This document shows, in pieces, positions 1-25,923 of a stretch of DNA of 38,979 bases. The DNA comes from Didymodactylos carnosus (lineage: Eukaryota; Rotifera; Eurotatoria; Philodinida; Philodinidae): assembly GCA_905250885.1 (NCBI GenBank), contig CAJNOQ010000924.1, forward strand, positions 1 to 38,979, read 5' to 3'. The notes under the pieces are model-generated. The model saw only the letters and a program-made list of their open reading frames with translations, ran no database searches and had not been told where the DNA came from. Numbering within the stretch: the stretch's first letter is position 1; every line of letters begins with the position of its first letter. A program made the position numbers and the translations under genes.

Positions 1-1426
1 AAGAGCTTTGTACCGTCATTTGTGTTGAATTTGAAGTAACACTGTCATTGTATAAATCACCAAGTCTTGAGCAACAATAATAAGCAATTTTACGTGAAAA
101 TATTTCATATTCTAATATTTCATTACTATATTGAAAAACTAAAACAAACATCAATTGATCATCGAATATTCAATATATATATAATTTCATCAGATAAGTT
201 CTCCAATTATCTTACCAATAGGCATAACATAACGTAGACTCTGATCATCGGCATGTTTGATTCGATCAATAAATGTATCAACAACCCATTCAACAATATT
301 ATGACGATCTAAAAGGGCTTGATCAAACAGTACTCTTAGTAATCGATTGTAATAATCCCATTGTCTTCTTGTTTTATCTGCCGTATTTTGATACGTTGAA
401 GTTGTTGACGTTTGTGTTGGCGATGCCGACGGTTGTGATAAATTTGAAGAGTGTAACATTTGCGGAGTAGATGGACCATATTGAGGCGTCAATGATCCGA
501 CTGTAGTTGAAACTGAATTTGGACCATTAATTTGATCTGAGTCTACATTAATTGTAGATGGTGTATTCGATTCAGACATTTGTGTTTGATAATGATTGTC
601 TTTAATCAAACGACCAAAAACTTCTTTGAGTATGTCAATTATGGCTTTTGTCCATTCTGTACATGGATCCGTTGCTACATGACGTTTTTTTTGTTTTGAA
701 TCGTTATTTGTACTATAATAGAGTGCTAACATTTTAATATACCATCCAGCACGTAATAATGCTACATTATGTTCAAACAAATGGTGAAATACATCTTCTT
801 TTTTCAAAAATGTTGGTACCTATAAAAACATAATGATAATAAATTCATACATTGATAATAAGTCGCTAACTAACCGATTTTACTAATTTATTTACAGGTT
901 CTGTGGATGCTAATGCTGACATCCATGTTTCAAAACGTCTTAGTGAACGTACAGCCTAAAATCAATTCATAGATGAAAATGAGAATATAAGAACAAGATA
1001 TTTTCTAACGTACTGGCCAAAAGTTATCTTTTGTATTTATTGAAAATTTTCTTCTTGAATCATTTATTGTATTACTTTCATCCTTCTTTGTTAAAATATG
1101 TCGAAATAAATTTAATATATCATCTTCAGATTGTTTAAAATCTTTAAATCCATCGTGCTATTAAACCAATAAACTATGACAGATGAATAAATAATTTTAA
1201 AAAAAGATCTTACTTCTAATGCCAGATCAATGTGTTTGAATGTAAATCCATTCTTAACTGTTTCAGTACTAAGTTCATCCTTAGAAGAAGAAGAAATGAA
1301 ACGTGTTTCATTTAGTGCTCTAAAATATCATGCAAAAATGTAATATTTTCTTACTTCTTTTTGCTTCGGTTCTTGTACATAGACATCCGGTAAATATGGT
1401 CTATTTTTTCGCACAGGTTGTGCCAT
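1..1426 (-). CDS. MED12: Mediator complex subunit MED12, N-terminal part (cut by left edge)
   Basis: MED12 is a large subunit of the Mediator kinase module; its N-terminal region activates CDK8/cyclin C in the nucleus. Six exons read on the minus strand: 1355-1426, 1214-1279, 1014-1157, 875-955, 216-819 and 1-138 (continuing off the edge), about 368 residues. All splices have GT..AG ends and keep frame. Landmarks that match animal MED12 in order: a PDVYxQxPKQKE motif near residue 13 followed directly by DEL.....VKNGF across the first splice; DNFWP; a TWMSALA block; KKEDVF...RAGWYIKM; KKRHV...EWT; RQWDY; LDRHNIVEWV; and, in the last exon, FSRKIAYYC. The start is the ATG at 1424-1426, chosen because the conserved PDVY motif follows closely. 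Between KKRHV and RQWDY lies a Ser/Thr/Gln-rich stretch that I judge lineage-specific. Certain by family; exon ends are my own reading. Confidence 0.93.
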
Positions 1427-2062
1427 TTACTAGAAAAAATAATAATATTATACAGTACTTTAGACTCCGTTTGTAATAAGAAAGTCTTAAATGCTTACTG
1501 AGGGCTGTACACAACAAAAATAATATTAAAATATATTAATTACATTTAATAATATTATAAAAGGCGGTTATTTAATCTAGAAATACCATACGCAATATTA
1601 ACTATAAGATAAAACAACAAAATCTTGAGTTTTAATCAAATTCAAAAATAATGAAATGAAATACATTGTAAACTACTAAATCACACATATCCTACTTTTC
1701 ATTTTCACAAGAGCAACACTTTCACCATTGGATAATCAATATAAAACTTTAAAAGAATCGGATGAGTACTATCAACAATGTTTTTAGTTCATTTTTCTAA
1801 TGCAACACTTTATCGATTTAAACTCATTTTGAAGAAAAATAGTTTATCACATAAAATATTTTAAATTATTAAATAGTGACTATCTCAATAATTTTTTTCA
1901 ATATAAATTATAAATATGATTAAAAATGTTGCAAATAGAGACACCTTAACACTATTTTAGGTGTTTGTTCTTTTAATCGTATTTATAGAGGAAACAAAAT
2001 GAGAAAAACAATGTATACAAGGTTAAGTAAATAAAGAATAACACAAAAATACAAGACACAAG
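1427..2062. other. Spacer between the MED12 start and the DHX16 3' end
   Basis: AT-rich spacer of about 640 bp between two genes on the same strand. It should hold the DHX16 3'UTR and the MED12 promoter/5'UTR. I see no convincing TATA element, poly(A) signal, RNA gene or conserved ORF. Confidence 0.5.
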
Positions 2063-7434
<5,372 letters not shown>

Positions 7435-10400
7435 TTTCAAAAAAATCTAGAAAAGAAAAGAAAAGTCAAAAATCTAATAATTTGAGGTTCATATTAGATG
7501 AACGTTCTTCTAGGTAAAATTAGCAGAAAGATTAAAAGATTAGGAACATGCATAAGTTTGTATTTGTTGAATGAATTTTAATAGTTACTTCGTCGCCTAA
7601 AATATTTTTGTCTTCTACCTAGTTACTCACATCTGTAATCTGTTATAAAAAATTCATTCGTCAAATTATGAGGCGAAAAGTTTTTGAACAAGACGTTTAA
7701 CAATACTTGATATTCAGTACATCCACCAGCGTTTCTGATGAGAGTTTTTAGGAAATCCTATTTTCACTTTTCCCACTTTATGTTTCAGAGTAGCAGACAT
7801 GTAGTTTTCTCCTTCCCGTTCGAAGGAACAGGTTTTTCACGTAACGTTTAACTTGGCGATAATCGCTAAGCGGTATGCTATGTCTAATGTCTGGACTAGC
7901 AAAAATAGGTCCCTAGATTATTCTTGTGAAAAAAGCCGTTTGTCGGTCGGAATGGGAAATCTGATTTGTATATAAATTAGGTAACATTAGATCAATAGGA
8001 TTTTAGTAACGTTATTATAGAACAACAGAAAAAAATGTGACAATGAATTCTTGGCTCTTAACCGTGCACTGGACCATATATTACAGGTTGAAACTTTTGA
8101 TGACTCCCATTAGACTTAGTTAGTTAGTTGATCTGTTAGTGGATACCAGCGTTTCTAATGATTGATGGGACAAACAAGAGAAAAATGGGATTCCACTTTG
8201 AAAAACGAATTTCCCGCCTCTTGTGTACTCTGATGTACAAAAATTTCACTTTGCTTTTAAGAATGTTCATTAACAATTAATATTTCTTCGAATGTAAATG
8301 ATGACTCATATTCTTAAGAAACAAAACATGGGTAAGCGGAAATTATTATTTCGTAAAAAAACATGATATTGGCTAATTTGTCTATTCCGACACCAATAAA
8401 AAAATCGATGCTGACCTTTTTTAAGATCATAGGTGACAATTCAGGCTCAAAAAGAAGATAAGCCCCGCCTCAGCAGAGAGCATTTAGTTTTGTTTAGTAT
8501 AGAAGATGTACTTCTATGAAAAAGGATACTGTTTGCTACAGACTACAGAATACACAGACCATTTGACAGCGACACCCATCGAATTAGTAATCGAAGTGAT
8601 TACTTTGTTTATTTGGTTAAATTCATTGATTTTAGTCAATATAACAAGAAGTCGCGAACAATCCTCTTGGCTCTTACCGGAAAGACTTGAGTTTTTAAGG
8701 ATACGAATGGAAATTATATCAATATAGCTTTTTTAGGAAAATAGCTCTTTTGGGTATGAAAAACTTTGAACTAGCTACAAGTAGAGTACCCCGTCTATTA
8801 TGAGAGAAATTGATTTAGACTTAACTTGAGCAAATGAGCAAAACATTGTGATTTCCGAAGAATCTTTTGTGAAAAAAAAGAAAAAAACTGAACGATCTTC
8901 ACTGTTCACCAAAATTGCGAATGTATGTATATAAAAAATCAAAAAATGTGCAAGAATGTGCGGAGATAATAGTTTTATTCGCTTCACATGATTGTTTCTC
9001 ATATTCTTCTTGTTCGATCGGATAAAAAATATCCATATTGATTTTTAAATGTTTTTATGTAATCATGAAAACTTTCTCTAAACTTTTAAGTGGAAACTGA
9101 CCAATTTAATCATAATCATGAGCTAAAAAATCTAATTTAATTGTCAAGTGGGTACGGCAACCAATTTCGAAAATTGATCAGTGAGATAGATATATTTATT
9201 AACATAGATTAGGTATACACTTTTCCTCTTATCCACATAGTAATCCTCTACATCGTCTTTCCATATTTTTTCTTTCCATTCATACATTGCGTTACTTCAA
9301 ATATATGTCGTTACTAATCTACTTTTTTGTCTTAAAATTCAATCATCATCATCATCATTCAAAAAACTCTTCTTATCCACTTCTAGTGATCATCTTGAAA
9401 AAATTTGTTTCCATCTCTATTTCTCTTTTTCTATCTTTTTTTTCTTCTTCTCCTTGTCTTCTTTTTTTTTCCATCACTTTTAAATAGTCGTTTCGGTCGT
9501 TTTAGAATGATGATTTTATATCTATAACATGTTTCTATTCATTCATCCATAGTGAAAGATACTACCAATAGAATGTATTTTTTGTTTTACATTATATTAG
9601 ATATATTCGCGTTTTTCTATTGTATTAGAACAAGTAGGCATTTCCTTTAAATAGGAGAAAAAAGTGATCATCTATATGGCATATGAGCAATTTTGTTAAG
9701 CTCAATAGAATCTAAAATCTCTTCCTCTTTTTTTTTATCTACACAGATGGGAAATTGATCATTCATCGTCATTAGAGGTATGCTCAAGTTCATAATTACA
9801 AATACGGATTATTTATTAACAGATTTATCACAAAACGGAAGAGATATTCATTTAACTCACTCTTTTATGAAAAAAATTTTTTTTGGTTTTTTATTTTTCA
9901 GTAAAAAAAAATTTTGTTAAAATTTTAATTTTTCAATTTAAATTATTATTCATTTTTCACATTGTATAGAAACATTGAAAATAATTTATTCAGATCATTT
10001 TTGGGAATATTCAATTCGAGTTACTCTCGTTTTGTTAAATGATAAAAGTCGCACAATAACAAAAGGGAAATACAATTCAATAGAATTGTAAACGTACCAT
10101 GTACGAGAAATTCTTCGCTGACAGTTAACAAAGAAAATCGCGCACTATGGGAGTAAGAAAAATTGTAAAAAATTAGATAGTCAAATAATTATTATTATCG
10201 TTTAGGTTATTTCTTTTTTAAGAAAAATAAAATATAAAAAAATAAATGCGGATGATGTGAAAGAGCATTGAGACAATATTGCATGATTACTAAAATTATG
10301 TTGCATGCATGTATATATTGTTCAATATAAAATTGTGTATTTTCCTAACGATCTCAATAAAAAAAAAAAGAATAAATAAGATTAACAATAGTTAACAGTT

Positions 10401-10552
10401 AACAATAACATGAAAATTTAACTAAATGTCTCTTCTATTATCTATTAATTTTTCTAAAAATAAGTCATCTCGTCTTCTTTTTTTTTTGTAGTTATTTGAA
10501 ATCCGTTTTTTTTTTATTTTTTATTTTTTGTTTGTTTCTTCAGGCATTAAAG
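7435..10552. other. Intergenic region with gene debris between DHX16 and the UNC93-like gene
   Basis: About 3.1 kb between two divergently transcribed genes. The only recognised content is the myosin-derived fragment at 7984-8076. A near-copy of CCAGCGTTTCTRATGA occurs at 7732 and 8146. Positions 8506-8727 have an open plus-strand frame with somewhat higher GC than its surroundings and a hydrophobic centre; I do not recognise it. From about 9000 the DNA is poly-A/T-rich and presumably holds the promoter and 5'UTR of the UNC93-like gene; a splice acceptor at 10530-10543 shows that this gene has at least one upstream exon. Confidence 0.5.
7984..8076 (+). pseudogene. Decayed partial copy of a myosin II rod exon, inverted
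   Basis: This 93-bp stretch aligns by eye along its whole length to 19961-20052 read on the minus strand, inside a coiled-coil exon of the myosin gene in this window. Shared blocks include AGTAACGTTATTATAGAACA and GGCTCTTAACCGTGC. I count about 12 substitutions and one inserted A, roughly 87% identity. The insertion lies in the run of A after AACAACAG and shifts the frame; no splice sites or flanking exon sequence are kept. It is opposite in orientation to its source and some 12 kb away. I read it as a non-functional fragment from ectopic duplication or gap-filling repair. Confidence 0.85.
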
Positions 10553-13500
10553 ATGGAACAATTTCCTGAAAGTTCTGATGACAGTATTATATCTCAAATA
10601 GCGACACCCTATCGACGAAATAGTTATCAAATGGCTATACATGCACCACAACATCGAAACATTACTCGAATATCAAATTATCGAAATCATATTTCATCTT
10701 TATCAAAAAAGTTAAATGAAACAACATCTCATTCACTTTATTTTATTGATTCTGAAATGTTTATGCCAAATGGATCAATTGAACAATTACCATCACGTGG
10801 AATTTTAAAACCAAGTTATAGTGAACCAATTGATACTTTTTCCTATAATGATTTACTTTTAGAAAATACAAGTGAATTTTTAGATTCACCATTACATGTT
10901 CTACGTTCATCAAATCGTTGTTTATCGACTCATGATAATGATAATGAGAATGAGAAAGAGAAAGAAAATGAAAATGAAAATGAGAATAAGAGTTCTTCTA
11001 TTAATGATGTAAATTTAATTAAATCCACTAAAACAAAATCAACTTATTATCGTCTAGTTATAATGCGTTCAATTGCATCAACATTAGCATTATCTGGTCT
11101 TATGTGTACAGAAATATTACAAACAACAATTTATTCTTCAAAAACGGGTGTCTATTCATTAGTATCATTTCATTTATCAATTGTAATTAGTTCTATATTA
11201 ATTTCATATCATATTCATTATATTAAACTTAAATCATTAACATTTACAATATCAAAAACAATTTATTATGATCGATGTTCACAAATATCAATTATTTTAT
11301 GTACATGTTTTACTGGTGTATGGATTATAATTAATTATCAAACAAATTTTAATTTACTTTTAATTGGTGCTATTATTAGTGGATTTAGTGTAAGTTTAAT
11401 GAAAATACAAACATATGAAAATCTTTTACAATGGTGTGCTTCAATGACTATTGATGAATGTCAAAAAATAATTCGACCAAATTCTAGTACAACAGATATT
11501 TATAATAATTGGTTAAAAATTCGTACATCAACATTAATGACATTTGTATTTATTTATCATATTCTTTGTCAATTAGCTCTAATTATTGGTTGTATTATGT
11601 TATTTGTTGTTATTACATTTCAAGAATGGAGAAAACATTATATTTTAGTAGCATATTATCCATGTCTAATCATAAAATGTATCACCACTGGTGAGACTTT
11701 AACTTCAACATTGAATATGACCATTTATAAAAATGATAAACAACAAGGTAAAGTTAAAATTAGATACAAAATATCTTTTAATGGGTGCGACATAAATAAT
11801 GATACTGCCAGTCTTTCGTCAATATTTTGGTAAATTTTCATTGTAGAAACTTGAGCATAGTCTCAAAAGATTTTCTATTTAATTCTCTACAAAACCCTAA
11901 GAAAAGTCCACGTACAATAAATAACTGTGAATTCATAAGCTGTCAACACTGCTATGTCCCAAATGGGAGTACTTTCCAACCCATATTACATTTTGTTTTT
12001 ATTTTTTCGTCGCACTTTCGTCGCCTATAGAAAGACTGAATATGCCCATTTTGTAGCTCTTGCAATGGTCTATCAGTTGAGAAACAACTGATAAGTTTTT
12101 CATTTCAAACCTTTGTGATCAAGACATTTTCCGTTTTATTTCATATTCGGTTTTCTACGTTCTGCTAGTGGGGCTCATTGTACATCTAGGACAAAGTGTA
12201 ACGTTTTCTTACCAATTTTATTTTGCAAAGGTGTAGAAAAATGTTTTCTCTATCATCTCTAACCAACCCAATTGGCGTACAAGTCTTCTTTTGGCACCCA
12301 TAGTGCGCGAGAGGAAAATGCTTTCTGGTTCCAACTCGTTTTTCAAGGAAATCTGCCAGAAGAAGCTCACTGTGTTGCCTGAGGGAGTTGTTTTGAGTGC
12401 TGTGAGAAAGAGTACGTCCGAAAACATGTAAAAATTCCACATTAGAGTGCGTTTGCGTCTGATTAGACAGAATCAGAGACATAATTACTTTTACGTCTTG
12501 TAAGGAAGGTCATTATAATCTCAACTTAATTTTGATTTTCTCTTCCTTCTTTTATTTAACGTCAAATAATCTTTTGTTAAATAAGAGAAGAAAGAGAAAA
12601 TCCAAATTAAATTGAGAGACATAATTAATTTTCTGAAAATGTGCGTTGGAAAGTGCTCCCATTTGAGGCATTGCAGTATTAACAGCCTCTGAATTTACGG
12701 TTACGTATTGTGTGCTCGTTTCTTATGGTTTTGTAGAGAATTGAATAAAGAATTGTTTGAGACTACGCTCAAGTCTCTACGATGAAAACTCACCGAGATA
12801 TTGACGAAATACTGACGGTATCGTTATTTATGCCGCACCCGTTAGATTAATTATCTAAATAGAAGTTTGTTAACTTAAATCCCTCCTCGTAATAGAAGCC
12901 GCCGGGCTTCTAAACTGTCCAAGCGTTCAAACTTTTTAGGGGGGCTTGTATTATGAGGACGGGGCTACTATTACGACTTTCGTGCAAAAATTTCCAGAAA
13001 AAAAAGGAAATTTTGAATTTCGATGTTCTTGTCTTTCTATTCACGGTAATCTCAATTAATCTGAAAAAAATCTTTTTCGAGATTAAAAATGTAAATTTTA
13101 TTCGTGTCCTCTTTTTTTACACACGATATCACACAAGAACAATTCAAATTCAAATTATTTTCCGGATGTAATAGAACATAGTACACCTTCCACATCGACT
13201 CCTCTAGAGGGGACTTCTAATACGAGGAGAGCTTCTATTACGGAGGGGGAATATTAATGATACAGATATGTTCTAAATGTTTGTTCTATTTTGTTTTGTA
13301 TTTTTTTAGAATGGCAGTTGGAACCTGAGAGATACATATTTTTTTTATCTTTATTAATATTTACCTTATTAAGTTTACTTCCACAAGCAATTGTTGAATG
13401 GTCATCATTACAAACAGCCTTTAAAAATGAAAATCGTATAGAAAATAATCAGAATCTTCAATATTATAGACGTGCACATATTTTAGTGTATATCCTTCTA

Positions 13501-14239
13501 TTTTATATTGGATTACAAGAAGCTTATGTGTACGGAAGTATGACAAAGGTATGTAAAAAAATATGAAAATAAATTTTTAGAAAAAAAAAACATATACTCA
13601 TCTGTCAACATTTTATATCTAATAAGGTCTATAATCATTTTTCTATTGTACAATATTAATAAATATTCTGTTTTAGTTTTCCGTTTCTTGTTTATATGGT
13701 ATAAAACATTTAATTGAAACATTAATTTTATATGGAATTAGTCTAACTATTTCAAGTATTTTATTTGCTGTTCTATTGAAACGTCTCGGAAGAACGGTAA
13801 TATATCTCTATATATAAAAAGATAAATATTCTAAGAATGATTGACGAGTGTTATTTATCTTTTATTCTAGATCGTTATTCTATTAGTAACATTGTTACAT
13901 AGTGTGATATTCGTCCTATTATATTTTTGGCGTGAAGAACAAGAAAATTTTTTATTTATATCTCCTGTTCTAGTTCAATATATATTATTTTTTTGTTATG
14001 GAATTGTGAATGGTATTTGGTCAATGATTGCATTTGACTATTTATGTAATCCTTATGAAAATCACTCAGCTTCAACTCTTGGCCAAAGTATAGCTGTTAA
14101 TTCATGTGGACGAATAGTAATGTATCTATGTCAGTTATTTATTTGTCAACGATGGATATTATATCTAAATATTTTAATTTTATTCGTTACTTCAATTTTG
14201 TCTTTTTTATGTAATTATTGTAAACGTAATTCAAAATAA
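10553..14239 (+). CDS. UNC93-like multi-pass membrane protein
   Basis: Probable polytopic membrane protein of the UNC93 branch of the major facilitator superfamily. Four exons: 10553-11747, 13310-13548, 13677-13796 and 13871-14239; every splice is GT..AG and keeps frame, giving 640 residues. The first about 175 residues are hydrophilic and include an Asn/Glu/Lys repeat (DNDNENEKEKENENENEN, near residues 125-145). About ten hydrophobic segments follow. Family-like features: QEAYVYGSMTKFSVSCLYGIK resembles the UNC93 block where a QAF..SD/TKSYV..ALG motif occurs, and NGIWSMIAFDYL with a later GQSIAVNSCGRIVMYL resembles the conserved late helices. Similarity is moderate, so the exact subfamily is uncertain and a divergent MFS member is possible. 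The ATG at 10553 is ten bases after a splice acceptor, so a non-coding upstream exon exists. Reading past the donor at 11748 runs into a repeat and is not coding. Confidence 0.62.
11779..12844. mobile_element. Inverted-repeat DNA element with ~200-bp arms in intron 1 of the UNC93-like gene
   Basis: The left arm (from 11779 to about 11985) and the right arm (about 12645 to 12844) are inverted copies. Matching landmarks: GGGTGCGACATAAATAATGA at 11783 against GGGTGCGGCATAAATAACGA on the opposite strand ending at 12840; AACTTGAGCATAGTCTCAAA against ACTTGAGCGTAGTCTCAAAC; AATTCTCTACAAAACC on both sides; and GGGAGYACTTTCCAAC at the inner ends. The core of about 650 bp has no ORF I recognise and contains a hairpin insertion. 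I could not fix a target-site duplication, so the exact ends and the superfamily are open. A non-autonomous long-TIR transposon is the simplest reading. Confidence 0.72.
12519..12617. repeat. Near-perfect 42-bp-arm hairpin inside the inverted-repeat element
   Basis: The arms at 12519-12560 and 12576-12617 are complementary at 38 of 42 positions and separated by a 15-nt loop. The motif GAGACATAATTA occurs just left (12476-12487) and at the right edge (12616-12627) in direct orientation. Read as RNA it would form a long stable stem. Confidence 0.8.
12883..13252. mobile_element. Second small inverted-repeat element in the same intron
   Basis: The left end (12883 on) carries CCCTCCTCGTAATAGAAGCC and the right end, read on the other strand from 13252, CCCCCTCCGTAATAGAAGCT, each followed by a second degenerate TTAGAAG/TCTAAA unit. 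Between them lie related units around 12940-12980 (GTATTATGAGGAC, CTACTATTACGA). About 370 bp with no convincing ORF. It starts only about 40 bp after the previous element. Target-site duplication not identified, so the class is unknown. Confidence 0.6.
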
Positions 14240-14276
14240 TTTTTTGTTTTTCGAATTGCTCAGTATGTATGTATTC

Positions 14277-14282
14277 AATAAA
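14277..14282 (+). terminator. Poly(A) signal of the UNC93-like gene
   Basis: Canonical AATAAA 38 bp after the TAA stop at 14237-14239. Position and motif fit 3'-end processing of this gene. Confidence 0.6.
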
Positions 14283-15552
14283 CAAATGTTCATTAATTTT
14301 TGATTAATTTTTATATCTTATGTATTGATGTATTGATTGCAAGATTTTTATATCTTGCACGTCTTGTATAACGAAGGATAAATTAGAATATACTGAATGA
14401 ATGAATGAATGTAAAAAAAAGAAAAGATTATTTATAATGAAATTAACTTCTTCTTCATCATGGTAGAAAACAAAATATTCTTTAATTTTGCGAACTTTTT
14501 CAAATGAATACGATACATTTTATCAATTTTATCAAGGCTTTTCTCATATGATGAATTAGTTCTATAAAATAATTGTTCTTTTTACTATATAACCAACATT
14601 TAATAATAATAAAAAAAAAAACTTGCAATGTTGCTGAAAAGTAAAAAAAGAGCGAAAAGAATTAATTATACCCAAATACGTAGAGAGAGAAAAAGAGTTC
14701 AAGGGAGGGAAAAGATTGAAATGTCGTAAAGAAACGATATGGAATATTTCTAGATAAAACAAAAATGTGTGCTGTAGTTATTTTTAAAGATAAACAAAAA
14801 AATAAACAAATTTGAATACTGATGTAATAACAACAACAAATAAGGCAATAAAATTCAAAAGTAAATGGGCTCATCTATCTGCTTTTTGTTCATAAAATAC
14901 ATATAAGACGAAAGAGAGGAAAAAACCATGTTGGAATGTTTTATTTGTATCTACACAGATGATAAAAAGATAAAGAAAAGAAGAAAAGAAACGGAAATGA
15001 TAAAGTTTTCAACTTGTGCAATTCCAAGACGAAAGAAAGTAAGGAAAAAAAAATTATAGTTGTTAATTATTATATTTTTTCTTTTTAAAGACAATTTAAG
15101 TCTTGTATTCCATACAAATAAAACTTTTTGAAACCTTTAAGAGGAGATAGATGAACATTCTATTCTATTTCGGACAAATTTGTATTCAATAACATTTTTG
15201 ATTCCTGAGGAAGAACATATACACACCTCTTCAATTTCACATCCGACTTTCTTTGGAACGACAAAAAAAAAAAGAATTATATAAAAGAAATAAGCAAACA
15301 AGCAATTTCATGTATAAAAAAAACCAAACAAAGATACGTATGAAAAAGAAAAAGAATTACACGAATTTTTAAACTATAGAGAAGTGAAGCAGTAAAGTGA
15401 AAAGAGAAAAAGAGAGATTTTAAACGATTTTGCTTCGACTATACACACACGCACACACACACACACACAGATATATATATATAGATAGATTAATAAGATC
15501 ACTGTGACACTGCAGAAATAGAACACGCACACAGGATGCGTGTACACTAATA
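14283..15552. other. Spacer between the convergent UNC93-like and myosin genes
   Basis: About 1.3 kb of A/T-rich DNA between two converging genes, expected to hold the myosin 3'UTR. It contains short GAATGA runs near 14394-14411 and a CA/TA microsatellite at 15443-15490. No RNA gene or conserved ORF seen. Confidence 0.5.
15443..15490. repeat. CA/TA microsatellite with GATA tail
   Basis: An interrupted AC dinucleotide run (15443-15469) passes into an AT run (15471-15482) and then GATA units. It lies in the probable myosin 3'UTR about 65 bp after the stop codon. Confidence 0.9.

Positions 15553-25923
<10,371 letters not shown>

Noticed and set aside
1214..1319. Longer MED12 exon 2 using the acceptor at 1320
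   Set aside because: It breaks frame; the acceptor after a TTCTTCTTCTTCTAAG tract (exon start 1279) keeps frame and restores the conserved KQKE-DEL junction.
7815..7835. CCCGTTCGAAGG resembling a tRNA T-arm
   Set aside because: No acceptor, D or anticodon arm can be folded around it; no tRNA was found anywhere in the window.
7725..8165. Two copies of CCAGCGTTTCTRATGA taken as possible transposon ends
   Set aside because: Similarity stops after about 16 bases, there is no inverted partner and no flanking duplication.
8506..8727. Plus-strand ORF of 73 codons with a hydrophobic centre, vaguely like an ion-channel helix
   Set aside because: No recognisable family motif, no splice sites or neighbouring exons; too weak to call a gene or pseudogene.
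11748..11833. C-terminal extension of the first UNC93-like exon into the inverted-repeat arm
   Set aside because: A GTAAAG donor at 11748 joins in frame to the exon at 13310, and the extension is transposon sequence.
12186..12482. Minus-strand ORF of 98 codons inside the inverted-repeat element
   Set aside because: No motif or composition typical of a transposase or other protein; overlapped by another open frame, so probably chance.
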